A stretch of DNA of 64,000 nucleotides from an uncultured Lachnospiraceae bacterium (lineage in GTDB: Bacteria > Bacillota > Clostridia > Lachnospirales > Lachnospiraceae): positions 40,933 to 104,932 of the forward strand of contig CANPYY010000005.1 of NCBI GenBank assembly GCA_947588675.1. Reading direction: 5' to 3'. The translations under genes and the position numbers were made by a program. The notes beneath the pieces were generated by a model. That model was given only the letters and a program-made list of their open reading frames with translations. It was not told the origin of the DNA and did no database searches. Positions 18,766 to 30,239 of this stretch are shown piece after piece (position 1 is the stretch's first letter; every line of letters starts with the position of its first letter).

Positions 18766-20565
18766 TTACTGCCTCGGTCTTATCAGGCACTTTTTTCCAA
18801 ATCCTATTAAATCCCTGCGTCCGCATTTTATAAGCGCTTCTTTTACAAGGTCATAATTTTCAGGGCGTCTGTATTGGATTAACGCTCTCTGCATAGCTTT
18901 TTCGTGCGGATTTTTAGGCACATATACTTTCTTCATAGTCCTCGGATCAAGTCCCGTATAATACATACATGTGGATATAGTCGAAGGCGTTGGATAAAAA
19001 TCCTGAACCTGTTCCGGCATATAACCAAGATCACGTATATATTCAGCAAGCATTACTGCATCCGAAAGCGTAGAACCGGGATGCGATGACATAAAATACG
19101 GTATAATATACTGTTTCTTTTTACTGCGTTCATTTATCTTATTAAATCTTCTGCAAAACTTTTCATATACGGCATGGGACGGCTTACCCATAAGCCCCAG
19201 TACCGAATCCGACACATGCTCGGGCGCAACCCTTAACTGTCCGCTTATATGGTGGCGGCATAATTCATATAAAAATGTATCGTCCCTGTCGGCTGCCGCA
19301 TAATCATATCTTATTCCCGACCTGATAAATACTTTTTTAACACCCGGAAGATTCCTTACTTTTTTAAGCAGTTTTACATAATCACTGTGATCTATACGGA
19401 CATTTTTACATATATCGGGAAAAAGGCACATCCTGTCTTTACATGCACCATATTTGCTCTGCTTCTTACATGCAGGAAACCTGAAATCTGCCGTAGGTCC
19501 TCCTATATCGTGTATATATCCTTTAAAGTCAGGTTCTTTTGTCATGCGTTCTGCCTCAGCCAATATGGATTCGTGGCTCCTTGCCTGAACAATACGTCCC
19601 TGATGGAATGTCAGCGCGCAGAAATTGCAGCTACCGAAACATCCCCTGTTGCCGGTTATGCTGAATTTAATTTCTTCTATTGCCTTTACTCCTCCCAACG
19701 GCTCATACGACGGATGATACGTATTCATATATCCATAAGAATACACATCGTCAAGTTCACGCGTGGTAAGCGGATATGCCGGCGGGTTCTGAATAATACA
19801 CACTTTATTAGGATATTCTTCGCACATTACCTTTGCCGTAAACGGGTCCGTATTCTGATATTGTATGTAAAAACTTGAAGCGTACGCTTTTTTGCTTTTT
19901 GATATATCATTGAAGGTCGGAAGAATCAGGGCGTCGTCAGGCACATTTTCTTTTACGGTACGATATACCGTGCCACGTACATAAGTAATATCAGAAACAT
20001 CTATCCCCGCATCAAGAGCTTCCGCAAGTTCAACCATAGCATGTTCGCCCATTCCATACATAAGAATATCCGCTCCCGAATCCAGCAGCACCGACCTCTT
20101 TATACTGTCTGACCAGTAATCATAATGTCCCATACGTCTTAGGCTTGCTTCTATTCCGCCAATAAGTATAGGCGTTTTTTTATATACATGGCGAATCAGG
20201 TTGCAATATACCACAACGGCATAATCCGGTCTTTTGCCCGTCTTTCCGCCCGGAGTATAAGCATCTGTCTTTCTTCTTTTACCTGCTACAGTATAATGAT
20301 TTACCATGGAATCCATATTCCCTGCCGACACCAGAAATGCAAGCCGCGGCTCTCCAAGAGCCATAATGCTGTTGTCATCTTTCCAGTCAGGCTGCGCAAT
20401 TACTCCCACTTTATATCCAAATGCTTCCAGAGTCCTTGTAATGATGGCAGCTCCAAAAGACGGATGGTCAACATATGCGTCGCCGCTTACATACACAAAA
20501 TCACATTGCGTCCATCCGCGCTTTTCCATATCTTTTTTTGAAACCGGCAAAAAATCATGTATCAT
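18766..20565 (-). CDS. YgiQ family radical SAM protein
   Basis: A 599-residue YgiQ-type protein. The N-terminal B12-binding-like region has [16 protein letters not shown]. The radical SAM cluster motif is [16 protein letters not shown] (CxxxCxxC), and GGIEASLRR and the APEHVSD segment are also family features. The reaction is unknown for the family. The track starts at 20595, but the ATG at 20565 has AAGGGG at a good distance and matches the family N-terminus ([16 protein letters not shown]), so I use it. This overlaps the uvrC 3' end by 11 bp and suggests translational coupling. It is the last gene of an ftsH-cof-uvrC-ygiQ operon. Confidence 0.92.
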   Translation of the reverse strand: MIHDFLPVSKKDMEKRGWTQCDFVYVSGDAYVDHPSFGAAIITRTLEAFGYKVGVIAQPDWKDDNSIMALGEPRLAFLVSAGNMDSMVNHYTVAGKRRKTDAYTPGGKTGKRPDYAVVVYCNLIRHVYKKTPILIGGIEASLRRMGHYDYWSDSIKRSVLLDSGADILMYGMGEHAMVELAEALDAGIDVSDITYVRGTVYRTVKENVPDDALILPTFNDISKSKKAYASSFYIQYQNTDPFTAKVMCEEYPNKVCIIQNPPAYPLTTRELDDVYSYGYMNTYHPSYEPLGGVKAIEEIKFSITGNRGCFGSCNFCALTFHQGRIVQARSHESILAEAERMTKEPDFKGYIHDIGGPTADFRFPACKKQSKYGACKDRMCLFPDICKNVRIDHSDYVKLLKKVRNLPGVKKVFIRSGIRYDYAAADRDDTFLYELCRHHISGQLRVAPEHVSDSVLGLMGKPSHAVYEKFCRRFNKINERSKKKQYIIPYFMSSHPGSTLSDAVMLAEYIRDLGYMPEQVQDFYPTPSTISTCMYYTGLDPRTMKKVYVPKNPHEKAMQRALIQYRRPENYDLVKEALIKCGRRDLIGFGKKCLIRPRQ

Positions 20566-22408
20566 TATTTTCCCCTTTTGCTCTGAAAAATTCATATACC
20601 TGTTTTGCTGATGATATATTCATGCCTTCAACTTTCTCAAGTTCCTCTACAGAAGCTTCCCTTATCCTTTCCAGCGATTTAAAATATCTCATAAGAGCTT
20701 TTCTTCTCTTTGGTCCTATTCCCTTAATATCATCCAAAACAGACCTTACCTGTTCTTTACTTCTAAGAGAACGGTGGTATTCAATAGCAAATCTGTGAGT
20801 TTCATCCTGTATACGCGTAATCAGCTTAAAACATTCACTCGAAACCTGAATCTGAATTTCCTCTCCGTTATAATACAGTCCCCTTGTTCTATGACGGTCG
20901 TCTTTAACCATTCCACACACAGGTATATCCAGTCCCAGATTTTTTAATACAGACAATGCGATATTTACCTGTCCTTTTCCTCCATCCATCAATATAACAT
21001 CCGGAAATATTGCAAATCCGGAATTTTTATCCATATCACGTATGCCATGCTCAAGACGTCTGGTAAGCATTTCCTTCATCGAAGCATAATCATCCGGTCC
21101 TTTTACGGTACGGATTTTAAATTTTCTGTAGTCGTGCTTTTTAGGTTTTCCGTTTTCAAATACTACCATTGAACCTACGCTTTCAAACCCGTTTGTATTT
21201 GATATATCATAAGATTCCACTCTTGTGATATCAGGTATTCCCAGACATTCAGCTAATTCGTGCATTGCTCCTTCCGTTCTTTCCTGCTCTTTTCTTATTT
21301 TCTCCGCATCCTGCATAAGAACAAGCGCTGCATTCTTTCTCGCAAGCTCTATAAGCTTTCCTTTTTCTCCTATTTTAGGCATCCTCAGGTATACTTTATT
21401 CCCGCGCTTACCTGAAAGCCACTCAGATATAATATCCGCATCAGATATTTCACACGGCAGCATAAGCTCCTTTGGAATATTCGGAGTATCTGCATAATAC
21501 TGCTTAATAAACGACGCTATAACATCTTCTTCTTTCTCATTTGTTACTCCGGTAAGATAGTGATGCTCCCTTCCTATCATCTTTCCCGAACGTATGAAAA
21601 ACACCTGTACTACAGCCTCATCGTCCGCCGCTGCCATAGCAATTACATCCCTGTCCTCATTTTCATTTACAGATGCTTTCTGTTTCTGGCTGATTCTCTG
21701 TATATTAGCCAGACTGTCCCTGTATACCGCAGCTTTTTCAAAATCCAGGTTTTTTGAAGCTTCCGCCATTTTTTCTTTTAAATCATTAATTACCAAAGAG
21801 GCATTTCCTGAAAGCACCGCCAGTGCATTCTCAAAATTTTTGAGGTATTCCTCCCTGCTTATATATCCTTGACAAGGCGCGCTGCATCTTTTAATATGAT
21901 AATACAGGCAGGGCCTGCTTACGGTTACACCCTCCTGCAGTTTTTTATTGCAGGTACGCAGTGAGAACGTCTTTATAAGAAAATCCAGAGTTTCCTTCAT
22001 TGCGCTTACACTTGTATACGGTCCGAAATATTTCGCCGCATCGCGCTGTCTTTTATGTGTAAAAAGGAGCCTTGGATATGGCTCCTGCACGGTCGCTTTT
22101 ATATAAGGATAACTTTTATCATCCTTGAGCATTGTATTATACTTTGGTGAATGTTCCTTTATCAGGTTACACTCCAAAACAAGTGCTTCAACTTCAGAGT
22201 CAGTAATGATATATTCAAAACTGGCAATCTGGCTTATCATTTTTTCAATTTTGGGAGAAACATTCCTGCCCGGCTGAAAATACTGTCTTACTCTGTTTTT
22301 GAGGCTTATTGCCTTTCCAACATATATAATATTGTCCGTACCATCATGCATCAGATATACTCCGGGACTATCGGGAAGTTTTTTAAGTTCTTCCTCCAAA
22401 TCAAACAT
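20555..22408 (-). CDS. uvrC: Excinuclease ABC subunit C
   Basis: A 617-residue UvrC of usual length, the nuclease that makes both incisions in nucleotide excision repair with UvrA and UvrB. The N-terminal GIY-YIG domain ([20 protein letters not shown], Arg in NRVRQYF) makes the 3' cut. The UVR motif for UvrB contact is around [22 protein letters not shown]. The RNase H-like domain ([20 protein letters not shown]) makes the 5' cut, and helix-hairpin-helix repeats close the C-terminus ([13 protein letters not shown]). It lies 17 bp downstream of the HAD gene and overlaps ygiQ. uvrA and uvrB are not in the window. Confidence 0.97.
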   Translation of the reverse strand: MFDLEEELKKLPDSPGVYLMHDGTDNIIYVGKAISLKNRVRQYFQPGRNVSPKIEKMISQIASFEYIITDSEVEALVLECNLIKEHSPKYNTMLKDDKSYPYIKATVQEPYPRLLFTHKRQRDAAKYFGPYTSVSAMKETLDFLIKTFSLRTCNKKLQEGVTVSRPCLYYHIKRCSAPCQGYISREEYLKNFENALAVLSGNASLVINDLKEKMAEASKNLDFEKAAVYRDSLANIQRISQKQKASVNENEDRDVIAMAAADDEAVVQVFFIRSGKMIGREHHYLTGVTNEKEEDVIASFIKQYYADTPNIPKELMLPCEISDADIISEWLSGKRGNKVYLRMPKIGEKGKLIELARKNAALVLMQDAEKIRKEQERTEGAMHELAECLGIPDITRVESYDISNTNGFESVGSMVVFENGKPKKHDYRKFKIRTVKGPDDYASMKEMLTRRLEHGIRDMDKNSGFAIFPDVILMDGGKGQVNIALSVLKNLGLDIPVCGMVKDDRHRTRGLYYNGEEIQIQVSSECFKLITRIQDETHRFAIEYHRSLRSKEQVRSVLDDIKGIGPKRRKALMRYFKSLERIREASVEELEKVEGMNISSAKQVYEFFRAKGENNDT

Positions 22409-22425
22409 TCACGCACATCCTATTC

Positions 22426-23265
22426 CTATAAATGATTATAAAAGAATCTTTCAATAGCTTTTACTACTCCGTCATTATCATTTGAATCCGTTACATAATC
22501 CGCTTTTTCAATAAGCATCGGGTTGGAATTTGCCATTGCAACGCCCACTCCCGCATATTCTATCATTGTTATATCATTAGCGCCGTCGCCAATACATATA
22601 AGTTCTTCGGGACTCATTCCAAGTTTCGTAACAAAACTTTCAAGCGCTGCCGCCTTATGCACATTAAGCGGCAATACTTCTATAAAAAATTCTTCTGATA
22701 AAAATACATTCAGCCTGCCCTCAAACCGCCTCTGTATAACAGGCAGTACACCGCGCAAATGGGCCGGCTCACCTGTAAGAAGACACTTATTAAATGGTTT
22801 TTTAAAATAAACCGGAAATTTGTCCGTCTGTTTAAGCTGCATTTTACATGCCCACGCATCATATTCCTGATACTTATCAATTCCGTTTCCGCTTATAAGT
22901 CTGTCATCTTCATAACCTATAATACCGAGGTTATTTTCTTTTGCCGTTTCATATATCTCCGGCAGATAAGACAATGACAGCGGATTGTCATATACAATTT
23001 CCCCCGTTGCGCAATTAATTATCCTGCCGCCGTTAAAGGACATTACATAACTACCGTATTTTACAAATTCAAGCTCGTCCACAATATGCCTGAATCCATA
23101 TTCAGACCTTCCCGATGCAATTATTACTTTTATCCCTTTTTCCTGAAGTCCTGTTACTGCCTTTCTTGTAGGCTCCGTAATAATCTTCTCACTGGTAGTA
23201 AGCGTTCCGTCAATATCCAGCGCAAGCATTTTATAACGGCTGTTAATCATCTGACTGTCCATCAT
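22426..23265 (-). CDS. Cof-type HAD hydrolase
   Basis: A 279-residue Cof/YwtE-type HAD phosphatase. Motif I is LALDIDGTLT, motif II lies in VIIASGRSE, and motifs III/IV are GDGANDITMI. The C2 cap spans roughly residues 90-200. Family members dephosphorylate sugar phosphates, flavin mononucleotide or pyridoxal phosphate; the substrate here is unknown. The start overlaps the ftsH 3' end by 23 bp, with an AAAGGG site inside ftsH eight bases before the ATG, which suggests translational coupling. In-frame ATGs at codons 2, 6 and 13 make the exact start uncertain by a few residues. Confidence 0.9.
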   Translation of the reverse strand: MMDSQMINSRYKMLALDIDGTLTTSEKIITEPTRKAVTGLQEKGIKVIIASGRSEYGFRHIVDELEFVKYGSYVMSFNGGRIINCATGEIVYDNPLSLSYLPEIYETAKENNLGIIGYEDDRLISGNGIDKYQEYDAWACKMQLKQTDKFPVYFKKPFNKCLLTGEPAHLRGVLPVIQRRFEGRLNVFLSEEFFIEVLPLNVHKAAALESFVTKLGMSPEELICIGDGANDITMIEYAGVGVAMANSNPMLIEKADYVTDSNDNDGVVKAIERFFYNHL

Positions 23266-25117
23266 CTGACATACCCTTTACATCGTTATATATTTCCATA
23301 AATTCTTTACCCGTAATAGTTTCCTTTTCTTTAAGGTATGTTGCAATTCTGTTCAGCGCCTCCATATTTTCCAGAAGAAGCGTCTTAGCTTTTTCATAGC
23401 ATCTGGCAAGAAGTTCTTTAACTTCTTCGTCTATCTGCGCAGCCGTAGCATCCCCGCAGTTGGTTACCGACGTTCCGTCGAGATATACGCTTTCTACGCT
23501 TTCAAGCCCCATAAGACCAAATCTTTCAGACATTCCATACTGCGTAACCATCGCCCTTGCTATCGAAGTAGCCTGTTGTATATCGTTTGCCGCTCCTGTA
23601 GTTACCGAATCAAATTTAATCTCCTCAGCAGCACGTCCTGCAAGAAGCGTAACCAGCCTTGCTTCAAGTTCCGACTTTTTCATAAGATATTTTTCTTCTT
23701 CAGGCACCTGCATTACATAACCAAGCGAGCCCATCGTTCTCGGTACGATAGTAATCTTCTGCACCGGTTCTGCATGTTTTTCAAGCGCCGTAATAAGGGC
23801 GTGTCCGACTTCATGATAAGACACTATATTCTTTTCCTCGTCATTAAGTATGCGGTCTTTCTTTTCTTTTCCGGCAATAACAACTTCTACCGCTTCAAAA
23901 AGATCTTTTTGAGAAACAGCCCTCCTGCCATTCCTTGCAGCCATTATTGCGGCCTCATTAATCATATTTGCAAGGTCAGAGCCGACTGCGCCGGAAGTTG
24001 CAAGCGCAATTTCTTCAAGATCTACCGATTCATCCATTAATACATCCCTTGCATGTACTTTAAGGACGTCCACCCTGCCCTTCAGGTCAGGCTTTTCAAC
24101 AATAATACGCCGGTCAAACCTTCCCGGTCTCAGAAGCGCCTTATCAAGTACATCCGGTCTGTTCGTAGCACCAAGCATTATGATTCCCTTTGACGAATCA
24201 AATCCGTCCATCTCGGAAAGAAGCTGGTTCAGCGTCTGCTCACGTTCATCATTGCCGCCTCCATATCTGGAGTCCCTGCTCTTTCCTATAGCATCTATCT
24301 CGTCAATAAATACTATACAGGGAGCCATCTGCTGAGCCTGTTTGAACAAATCTCTTACCCTTGACGCTCCTACTCCGACAAACATCTCAACAAAGTCCGA
24401 ACCCGACAATGAAAAGAAAGGAACCTTTGCTTCTCCTGCAACGGCTTTTGCCAAAAGAGTTTTTCCTGTACCCGGAGGGCCTACAAGCAGCGCTCCTTTC
24501 GGAAGTTTCGCACCTATCTGGGTATATTTGGAAGGATTATGGAGAAAATCGACAATTTCCCTCATCGACTCCTTTGCTTCTTCCTGTCCGGCAACATCCC
24601 TGAAAGTTACTCCGGTTTCTTTCTGCACATACATTCTGGCATTGCTTTTACCGACTCCCATAATGCCACCGCCGTTTTTGGACATCATTCTGAAAATAAA
24701 CCAGAACACAAGCCAAAGCACTGCAAGCGGCAGAATATATATCATAATAAAATCAAGTATTCCCGTACTCGTATCCTGTATTTCACTTTTAAATTCCACG
24801 CCTGCTTTCGTCAGTTTTCCAATAAGCTCATCGTCATTTAAAGCTCCCGTATAGTATATTCTTTTATAATAAATACCTTCCGTTTTCTTTGGAGCAATAT
24901 AAATAACATTGCCGTCAAATTTTACCGCCGCAACTTCACCATGTTCAACCATTTCAATAAATTTGGAATAAGTTATCTCAATACGCGAACTTTCCTGCAG
25001 CTTTTTGTTCACAAATGATATAAACATGAATGCAAGCAGCGTTACTACGATACATACGATGATAAAACGAAGATTACTTTTCTTTTTCCTGTTGTTATTG
25101 TTGTTATTATTGTCCAT
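23243..25117 (-). CDS. ftsH: ATP-dependent membrane zinc metalloprotease
   Basis: A 624-residue FtsH, which degrades membrane and cytoplasmic proteins as a hexamer. Two membrane helices (about residues 17-36 and 117-137) flank an external domain. The AAA+ domain has Walker A GPPGTGKT, pore motif [17 protein letters not shown], Walker [12 protein letters not shown] and the arginine-finger segment RPGRFDRRI. The protease has HEVGH with the third zinc ligand further on. The N-terminus carries a run of six Asn followed by Arg-Lys-Lys-Lys. It heads a four-gene operon with its own promoter back to back with pyrG. Confidence 0.97.
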   Translation of the reverse strand: MDNNNNNNNRKKKSNLRFIIVCIVVTLLAFMFISFVNKKLQESSRIEITYSKFIEMVEHGEVAAVKFDGNVIYIAPKKTEGIYYKRIYYTGALNDDELIGKLTKAGVEFKSEIQDTSTGILDFIMIYILPLAVLWLVFWFIFRMMSKNGGGIMGVGKSNARMYVQKETGVTFRDVAGQEEAKESMREIVDFLHNPSKYTQIGAKLPKGALLVGPPGTGKTLLAKAVAGEAKVPFFSLSGSDFVEMFVGVGASRVRDLFKQAQQMAPCIVFIDEIDAIGKSRDSRYGGGNDEREQTLNQLLSEMDGFDSSKGIIMLGATNRPDVLDKALLRPGRFDRRIIVEKPDLKGRVDVLKVHARDVLMDESVDLEEIALATSGAVGSDLANMINEAAIMAARNGRRAVSQKDLFEAVEVVIAGKEKKDRILNDEEKNIVSYHEVGHALITALEKHAEPVQKITIVPRTMGSLGYVMQVPEEEKYLMKKSELEARLVTLLAGRAAEEIKFDSVTTGAANDIQQATSIARAMVTQYGMSERFGLMGLESVESVYLDGTSVTNCGDATAAQIDEEVKELLARCYEKAKTLLLENMEALNRIATYLKEKETITGKEFMEIYNDVKGMSDDGQSDD

Positions 25118-25153
25118 ATTCTACCTCAATTCAAAAATTAGTAATATTCTATT

Positions 25154-25182
25154 ATTATAAGTCTTAATATGATATAAATCAA
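25154..25182 (-). promoter_or_regulatory. Predicted ftsH operon promoter
   Basis: On the minus strand TTGATT (25177-25182), a 17-bp spacer and TATAAT (25154-25159). Only one base separates its -35 from the pyrG -35. Confidence 0.65.
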
Positions 25183-25183
25183 C

Positions 25184-25212
25184 TTGAAAAATCAAATTTA
25201 TTTTGTTATAAT
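25184..25212 (+). promoter_or_regulatory. Predicted pyrG promoter
   Basis: TTGAAA (25184-25189), a 17-bp spacer and TATAAT (25207-25212). The ~65-nt leader lacks the GGGC start and terminator hairpin known for Bacillus pyrG attenuation, so that CTP-sensing mechanism is not visible here. Confidence 0.7.
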
Positions 25213-25284
25213 AATGAACGTGTGTTATTAACCTTTGTCAATTGTTTTACATATATGTATTTTTATAAAATCAGGAGGGGTTTT

Positions 25285-26901
25285 ATGTCAGTCAAGTATG
25301 TATTTGTTACAGGCGGCGTTGTATCAGGTCTTGGAAAAGGAATTACCGCCGCATCTCTCGGCAGGCTCTTAAAAATGAGAGGCTACAACGTTACCATGCA
25401 AAAGTTTGACCCTTATATCAATATAGACCCGGGAACAATGAATCCCATACAGCACGGAGAAGTATTCGTAACGGATGACGGTGCGGAAACAGACCTTGAC
25501 CTTGGGCACTACGAGCGGTTTATTGACGAAAGCCTTACAAAGCAGAGCAACGTTACCACAGGCAAGATATACTGGTCTGTACTTTCAAAAGAACGCCGCG
25601 GCGATTACGGCGGCGGCACCGTTCAGGTTATACCGCATATAACAAATGAAATAAAAAGCCGTTTTTACAGAAACGACGGTTCAGTCGATACACAGATTGC
25701 CATTATTGAAGTAGGAGGAACCGTAGGCGACATCGAAAGCCAGCCGTTCCTTGAATCAATAAGACAGTTCCAGCACGACGTCGGACGCAGCAATGCAATT
25801 ATAATACATGTTACTCTCATCCCTTATCTTTCCGCATCAGGCGAAATGAAAACCAAACCTACTCAGGCAAGCGTAAAAGAACTTCAGGGAATAGGAATAC
25901 AGCCTGACATACTTGTATGCCGTACTGAAAAGGAACTGGAACCGGGCATTAAAGATAAAATTGCGCTGTTTTGTAATGTTCCGCCTGAAAATGTTATTCA
26001 GAACATCGACGTTGAAACATTATATGAAGCGCCTCTTGCTTTAGAAAAAGAACACCTTGCAGATATTGCATGCAAGTGTCTGAATCTTGATAATCCTACG
26101 CCTGATCTTACCGAATGGAAGACCATGGTCGATACTATTAAAAACTTACAGGGCGACGTGACGGTTGCGCTTGTAGGTAAATATACCGCCCTTCACGATG
26201 CTTATATAAGCGTCGTGGAATCTCTCAAACACGGTGGTTTTGCACATAATACGTCAGTTAATATCAAATGGCTTTCATCTGAAGACGTTACCGATGAAAA
26301 CGCTTCAGAACTTTTAAGCGACGTAAGCGGAATACTTGTGCCAGGCGGTTTCGGAAGCCGTGGAATAGACGGAAAGATTGCTGCCATACGTTATGCGCGT
26401 GAAAATAAAATTCCATATCTCGGATTGTGTCTTGGTATGCAGCTTGCGCTTGTAGAATATGCCAAAAATGTACTTGGATTTGCAGATGCACACAGCGCCG
26501 AGCTCGACCCGTCCACAACGCATCCCGTCATTCATCTTATGCCTGAACAGGACGGCGTAGAAGACATAGGCGGCACGCTCCGTCTTGGCGCATATCCCTG
26601 CGTACTCGACAAATCGAGTATCGCATACGAACTTTATCAGAGTGAAACGATATATGAGCGCCACCGCCACCGCTACGAGGTAAATAACTATTATAGAGAT
26701 GATTTAATAAAATCCGGACTTAAACTTTCAGGTCTTTCTCCTGACGGACGCATTGTCGAAATGCTTGAACTTCCTTCGCATCCATGGTTTGTTGCAACAC
26801 AGGCGCATCCGGAATTTAAGTCAAGACCGAACAGGCCGCATCCGCTTTTCAAGGGATTTATCGGAGCTGCTCTGCAGTATCAGAAAGAAAAAGCAGAATA
26901 A
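25285..26901 (+). CDS. pyrG: CTP synthase
   Basis: A 538-residue CTP synthase that aminates UTP to CTP using ATP and glutamine. The N-terminal synthase domain begins [17 protein letters not shown] and carries the [34 protein letters not shown] and [11 protein letters not shown] motifs. The class I glutamine amidotransferase domain (about residues 290-535) has the nucleophile Cys in GLCLGMQ and the His/Glu pair in HPEF. The track adds 21 residues from an upstream GTG; the ATG at 25285 follows AGGAGGGG and fits the family. The last 44 bp overlap the opposing lspA gene. Confidence 0.97.
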   Translation: MSVKYVFVTGGVVSGLGKGITAASLGRLLKMRGYNVTMQKFDPYINIDPGTMNPIQHGEVFVTDDGAETDLDLGHYERFIDESLTKQSNVTTGKIYWSVLSKERRGDYGGGTVQVIPHITNEIKSRFYRNDGSVDTQIAIIEVGGTVGDIESQPFLESIRQFQHDVGRSNAIIIHVTLIPYLSASGEMKTKPTQASVKELQGIGIQPDILVCRTEKELEPGIKDKIALFCNVPPENVIQNIDVETLYEAPLALEKEHLADIACKCLNLDNPTPDLTEWKTMVDTIKNLQGDVTVALVGKYTALHDAYISVVESLKHGGFAHNTSVNIKWLSSEDVTDENASELLSDVSGILVPGGFGSRGIDGKIAAIRYARENKIPYLGLCLGMQLALVEYAKNVLGFADAHSAELDPSTTHPVIHLMPEQDGVEDIGGTLRLGAYPCVLDKSSIAYELYQSETIYERHRHRYEVNNYYRDDLIKSGLKLSGLSPDGRIVEMLELPSHPWFVATQAHPEFKSRPNRPHPLFKGFIGAALQYQKEKAE

Positions 26902-27313
26902 CGCCTGCAAAGATTGAAAAATCACCGATATTAAATACAATATGTTTTATAAAAGGCAGATTAATACTGAAATAATCAGTAACGCTGCCTTTTTTTATTC
27001 TGTCATACTCATTTGATACTGCGCCTGCCAGAATAAAAGCAATGCCCGCCTTTACTCCCATGCCTTTTTTCATAACAAATGAAACCGCATATATGATAAA
27101 CAACACCGCTATTAATATTCCCGTTACGGCCTTTAAAATTTTTCTGCAATTTTTTAACAATCCCAAAAATGCGCCTTTGTTACTGCTCCTTCTTACAGTC
27201 ACCAGACCCGCCATAATTTTCTTCTCATCTGTATATGTATAATTTTTTTCTATATAATTTTTAACGGCAATATCCACCGATGCCATAACAACAAGTATAA
27301 TTACGCTTAACAA
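26858..27313 (-). CDS. lspA: Signal peptidase II (lipoprotein signal peptidase), divergent
   Basis: A 151-residue four-helix membrane protein aligned to LspA by order of motifs: the N-terminal Asp14 followed by Lys (DIAVKN), SNKGAFLG for the usual [16 protein letters not shown] for GAxGNxxDR, and [11 protein letters not shown] for FNxADxxI. Both catalytic aspartates are present, but several surrounding residues are unlike textbook LspA. It removes signal peptides from prolipoproteins; several lipoproteins (three adaptors, a solute-binding protein) are encoded in this window. The start is TTG, six bases after GGAGGG. It follows recJ by 31 bp on the same strand and overlaps pyrG tail to tail. 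Confidence 0.75.
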   Translation of the reverse strand: MLSVIILVVMASVDIAVKNYIEKNYTYTDEKKIMAGLVTVRRSSNKGAFLGLLKNCRKILKAVTGILIAVLFIIYAVSFVMKKGMGVKAGIAFILAGAVSNEYDRIKKGSVTDYFSINLPFIKHIVFNIGDFSIFAGVILLFLSDTAEQLR

Positions 27314-27344
27314 TTTAATCCCTCCATATTTATCCCAATAATCA

Positions 27345-29132
27345 CTATTTCCCTGCTCTCCTGATAATCTTATAGTTTTTTATTATAAGCTGCACGCTTC
27401 TTAAACCATTATACTCATTTATTTTTGCATTAAAGACAAACTCGGCATGTACGTTATTTGCCGCCCCGCGAAGCATTTTCTCCTGTTCCTCGCTTCCATA
27501 TGCGTTCTTAACATCCTCCAGAAAATCTTCAATATTGTCAAACATCATTGCCGTGCATGTTGTATCTTCAATATCGCTTACGGACATTCTAAGCACATTA
27601 CTGTTTTTTCCAATAATCTGCGCGCGTTTTATTTTAAAATTTCTTCCATAAAACAATGGTTCGCGATTTCCCTCCCCAAATGGCATAAGCACGGAAAAAG
27701 ATTCTATTACCGGTATGGAAACATGCCTTAGATATACCTGTGCGTCTATATTTATAACAGGTATAAAATCCTGCTGTGTAAGAGGTGAATTATCGTTAAG
27801 AAACTTTCTTAATTCTTCAAAATTTTCTTTCGGCAGCGACATTCCCGCCGCCATTTTATGACCTCCGAATCTGGTAAAAAGGTTTCTGCATTTATTAAGC
27901 TCCGCATACATATTGTAAGCCGGTATTGAACGTCCGGAACCCTTATATGTCCCGTCTTCTGCGCCGGTAAATATTATAACGGGTTTATTATATTTTTCTT
28001 TTATCCTTCCCGCTACTATGCCTATAATACTTTCATGGCAGCCGTCCAGATATATAACAAGCACATCATTGTCCCTGTATTTTGTATTCTCTGCAATAGC
28101 GGAAGCGCATTCCGCACCTTTTTCAGTCATATTCTTCCTGTAATCATTGAGCTCCTTTATTTTAAGAGCCAGTCTGTATGCCCGGTTTTTATCTTCCTGT
28201 TTAAGAAGTTCAAACGCCTGCTCTACGGTTTTAAGCCTGCCTACAGCATTAAAACACGGACCTATTATAAATCCTATATGATAAGGCGTAATGTCCCTTC
28301 CATTTATATCGTTAGCTTCCTTAATTGCCCATAGTCCCGGATTATCGGTATGCGACAGAAGTTCCAGCCCCTTACGCACTATTATCCTGTTTTCGCCTTT
28401 TAACTCCATTACATCCGCAACAGTTGCAATGGCTGCATACTGAAGCAGTATTTCTGTCTGTCCGAAAGGAATACCTGCATTTTCATACATAACGCACATA
28501 AGCCTGTAGCACACTCCCGCGCCGCACAGCCCTTTAAACGGATACCGGCAGTCTTCCTGTTTGGGATTGCATATCGCGTCCGCAGGAGGAAGCATATATA
28601 TCTTTTCTCCCATGCCGTCACTCTCAAAGGGCACTTCATGATGGTCGGTAACAACGACGATCATGCCAAGTTTTTTTGCGTATGCTATTTCTTCTAAGGC
28701 CGCTATGCCGTTGTCACAGGTAATCAAAAGTTTTATGCCCATAGAATATGCTTCGTCTATAATCCTTTTATGTATTCCGTAACCTTCCTTTACTCTGTCC
28801 GGTGTAAAAAGCTCCGGCTCTGCCCCGAGTTTCAAAAGTCCGGTATACAGAATCATACCTGCAAAAATCCCGTCGCAATCATAATCCGTAACAACCGCTA
28901 TTTTATCTCCCGAAACCGCCGCATCCATTAAAATTTCCGCCGCTTTATCAATATCCTTCATAAGGTGCGCATCAGATAAATCGTCTATATTTCCATAAAG
29001 ATATTCTTCAATATCTTCTTCCCTGATTCCACGGTTTACTATAAGCTTTATAACAAGCGGAGGAAGGTTAAATCTGGCAGAAAGTCCCGAAAAATCTGCC
29101 TGTGTATTATCAATTACCCATTTTTCATTCAT
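27345..29132 (-). CDS. recJ: Single-stranded-DNA-specific exonuclease RecJ
   Basis: A 595-residue RecJ, a 5'-to-3' single-strand exonuclease used in recombination and repair. DHH phosphoesterase motifs are visible: VVTDYDCDGIFA (motif I-like), ITCDNGIAA, and VVTDHHE (the DHH). The DHHA1 region carries the GRSIPAYNM, RFGGHKMAAGMSL and FGEGNREPLF segments, and an OB-like domain lies at the C-terminus. Length is normal for Firmicute RecJ without the extra C-terminal domain. It is divergent from prmA and upstream of lspA. Confidence 0.95.
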   Translation of the reverse strand: MNEKWVIDNTQADFSGLSARFNLPPLVIKLIVNRGIREEDIEEYLYGNIDDLSDAHLMKDIDKAAEILMDAAVSGDKIAVVTDYDCDGIFAGMILYTGLLKLGAEPELFTPDRVKEGYGIHKRIIDEAYSMGIKLLITCDNGIAALEEIAYAKKLGMIVVVTDHHEVPFESDGMGEKIYMLPPADAICNPKQEDCRYPFKGLCGAGVCYRLMCVMYENAGIPFGQTEILLQYAAIATVADVMELKGENRIIVRKGLELLSHTDNPGLWAIKEANDINGRDITPYHIGFIIGPCFNAVGRLKTVEQAFELLKQEDKNRAYRLALKIKELNDYRKNMTEKGAECASAIAENTKYRDNDVLVIYLDGCHESIIGIVAGRIKEKYNKPVIIFTGAEDGTYKGSGRSIPAYNMYAELNKCRNLFTRFGGHKMAAGMSLPKENFEELRKFLNDNSPLTQQDFIPVINIDAQVYLRHVSIPVIESFSVLMPFGEGNREPLFYGRNFKIKRAQIIGKNSNVLRMSVSDIEDTTCTAMMFDNIEDFLEDVKNAYGSEEQEKMLRGAANNVHAEFVFNAKINEYNGLRSVQLIIKNYKIIRRAGK

Positions 29133-29215
29133 AAATTTCTCCCGGACTGATTCATAAATTTGTTCATATGTATTTTAAATCATTTGATTTGGCACTGCAA
29201 CAGTTTTACAAACAT

Positions 29216-29244
29216 TTGAATCCTGTACCTTTTTCTGATATTAT
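29216..29244 (+). promoter_or_regulatory. Predicted prmA promoter
   Basis: TTGAAT (29216-29221), a 17-bp spacer and TATTAT (29239-29244). Confidence 0.55.
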
Positions 29245-29276
29245 AAATATTATTATACATGAAAGGAACTTTAGTT

Positions 29277-30239
29277 ATGAAATGGACTAAGTATACATTA
29301 TATACAACCACGCAGGCAACCGACCTGATAAGCTATACGCTTGGAGAACTGGGCGTTGAAGGCATTGAAATCGAAGACAACGTGCCTCTTACCGAAGATG
29401 AAAAACGTCAGATGTATGTAGATATACTTCCTGACCCTGTAAGTAATGATAATACGGCTATTATAAGATTTTACCGTGATATTAACGAGGACAGCGACGC
29501 CTTTTTAAAGCAGGTTTACGATGCCATTTCCGAATTGAAAAGTTTTACCGATATAGGAAGCGGCAGAATAGAAATATCTGAAACCGCAGATAAAGACTGG
29601 ATTAATAACTGGAAAGAATTTTTCCACACCTTCCGTGTATCGGACAAACTTATAATCAAACCCAAATGGGAATCTATTGAGAACTTTTCTGATTACCGCA
29701 AAAACGATATTGTGCTTAATATAGATCCGGGAACTGCATTTGGTACCGGTTCACATGATACGACCAGATTATGTATACGCGCCATAGAAAAATACATAAA
29801 AAAGGATATGGAGATACTGGACGTTGGATGCGGAAGCGGTATTCTTTCAATTGCGGCCATAAAATACGGGGCGAAACATGCGCTCGGAATAGATATAGAT
29901 AAGTATGCTCTACCGTGCACTGCTTACAACCGCGACATCAATGATATATCCTCAGAACAGTTTGAAATAACCTGCGGCAATCTTCTGGATGATGATAAAT
30001 TACAGAACCGCATAGGCGATAAATATTACGACATTGCCGTTGCAAATATACTTGCCGATGTAATTATTCCATTATCAGGTAAAATAGCGCGTCATATCAA
30101 ACCGGGCGGCCTGTTTATATCATCAGGAATAATAAATACCGCGGCTGAAAATGTAAAACAGGCAATTACCGATGCCGGTTTTAAAATCATAGAAACAACA
30201 ACGCTTGGAGAATGGTACTGTTTTACGGCTTCTCTATAA
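29277..30239 (+). CDS. prmA: Ribosomal protein L11 methyltransferase
   Basis: A 320-residue PrmA, which trimethylates ribosomal protein L11 with SAM. The N-terminal substrate-recognition domain (about residues 1-110) is followed by the Rossmann domain with PGTAFGTGSHDTTRL, SAM motif I ILDVGCGSGILSIAA, GIDIDKYA and the NILADVI active-site segment. The track start at 29259 adds six residues; the ATG at 29277 has AAGGAAC eight bases upstream and begins with the family-like MKWTKY. The stop overlaps the opposing ABC ATPase gene by 17 bp, so these genes share their 3' ends. Confidence 0.95.
   Translation: MKWTKYTLYTTTQATDLISYTLGELGVEGIEIEDNVPLTEDEKRQMYVDILPDPVSNDNTAIIRFYRDINEDSDAFLKQVYDAISELKSFTDIGSGRIEISETADKDWINNWKEFFHTFRVSDKLIIKPKWESIENFSDYRKNDIVLNIDPGTAFGTGSHDTTRLCIRAIEKYIKKDMEILDVGCGSGILSIAAIKYGAKHALGIDIDKYALPCTAYNRDINDISSEQFEITCGNLLDDDKLQNRIGDKYYDIAVANILADVIIPLSGKIARHIKPGGLFISSGIINTAAENVKQAITDAGFKIIETTTLGEWYCFTASL

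Noticed and set aside
25222-25284. N-terminal extension of CTP synthase from the upstream GTG
   Set aside because: The 21 added residues are unlike the family, and the AGGAGGGG site serves the ATG at 25285.
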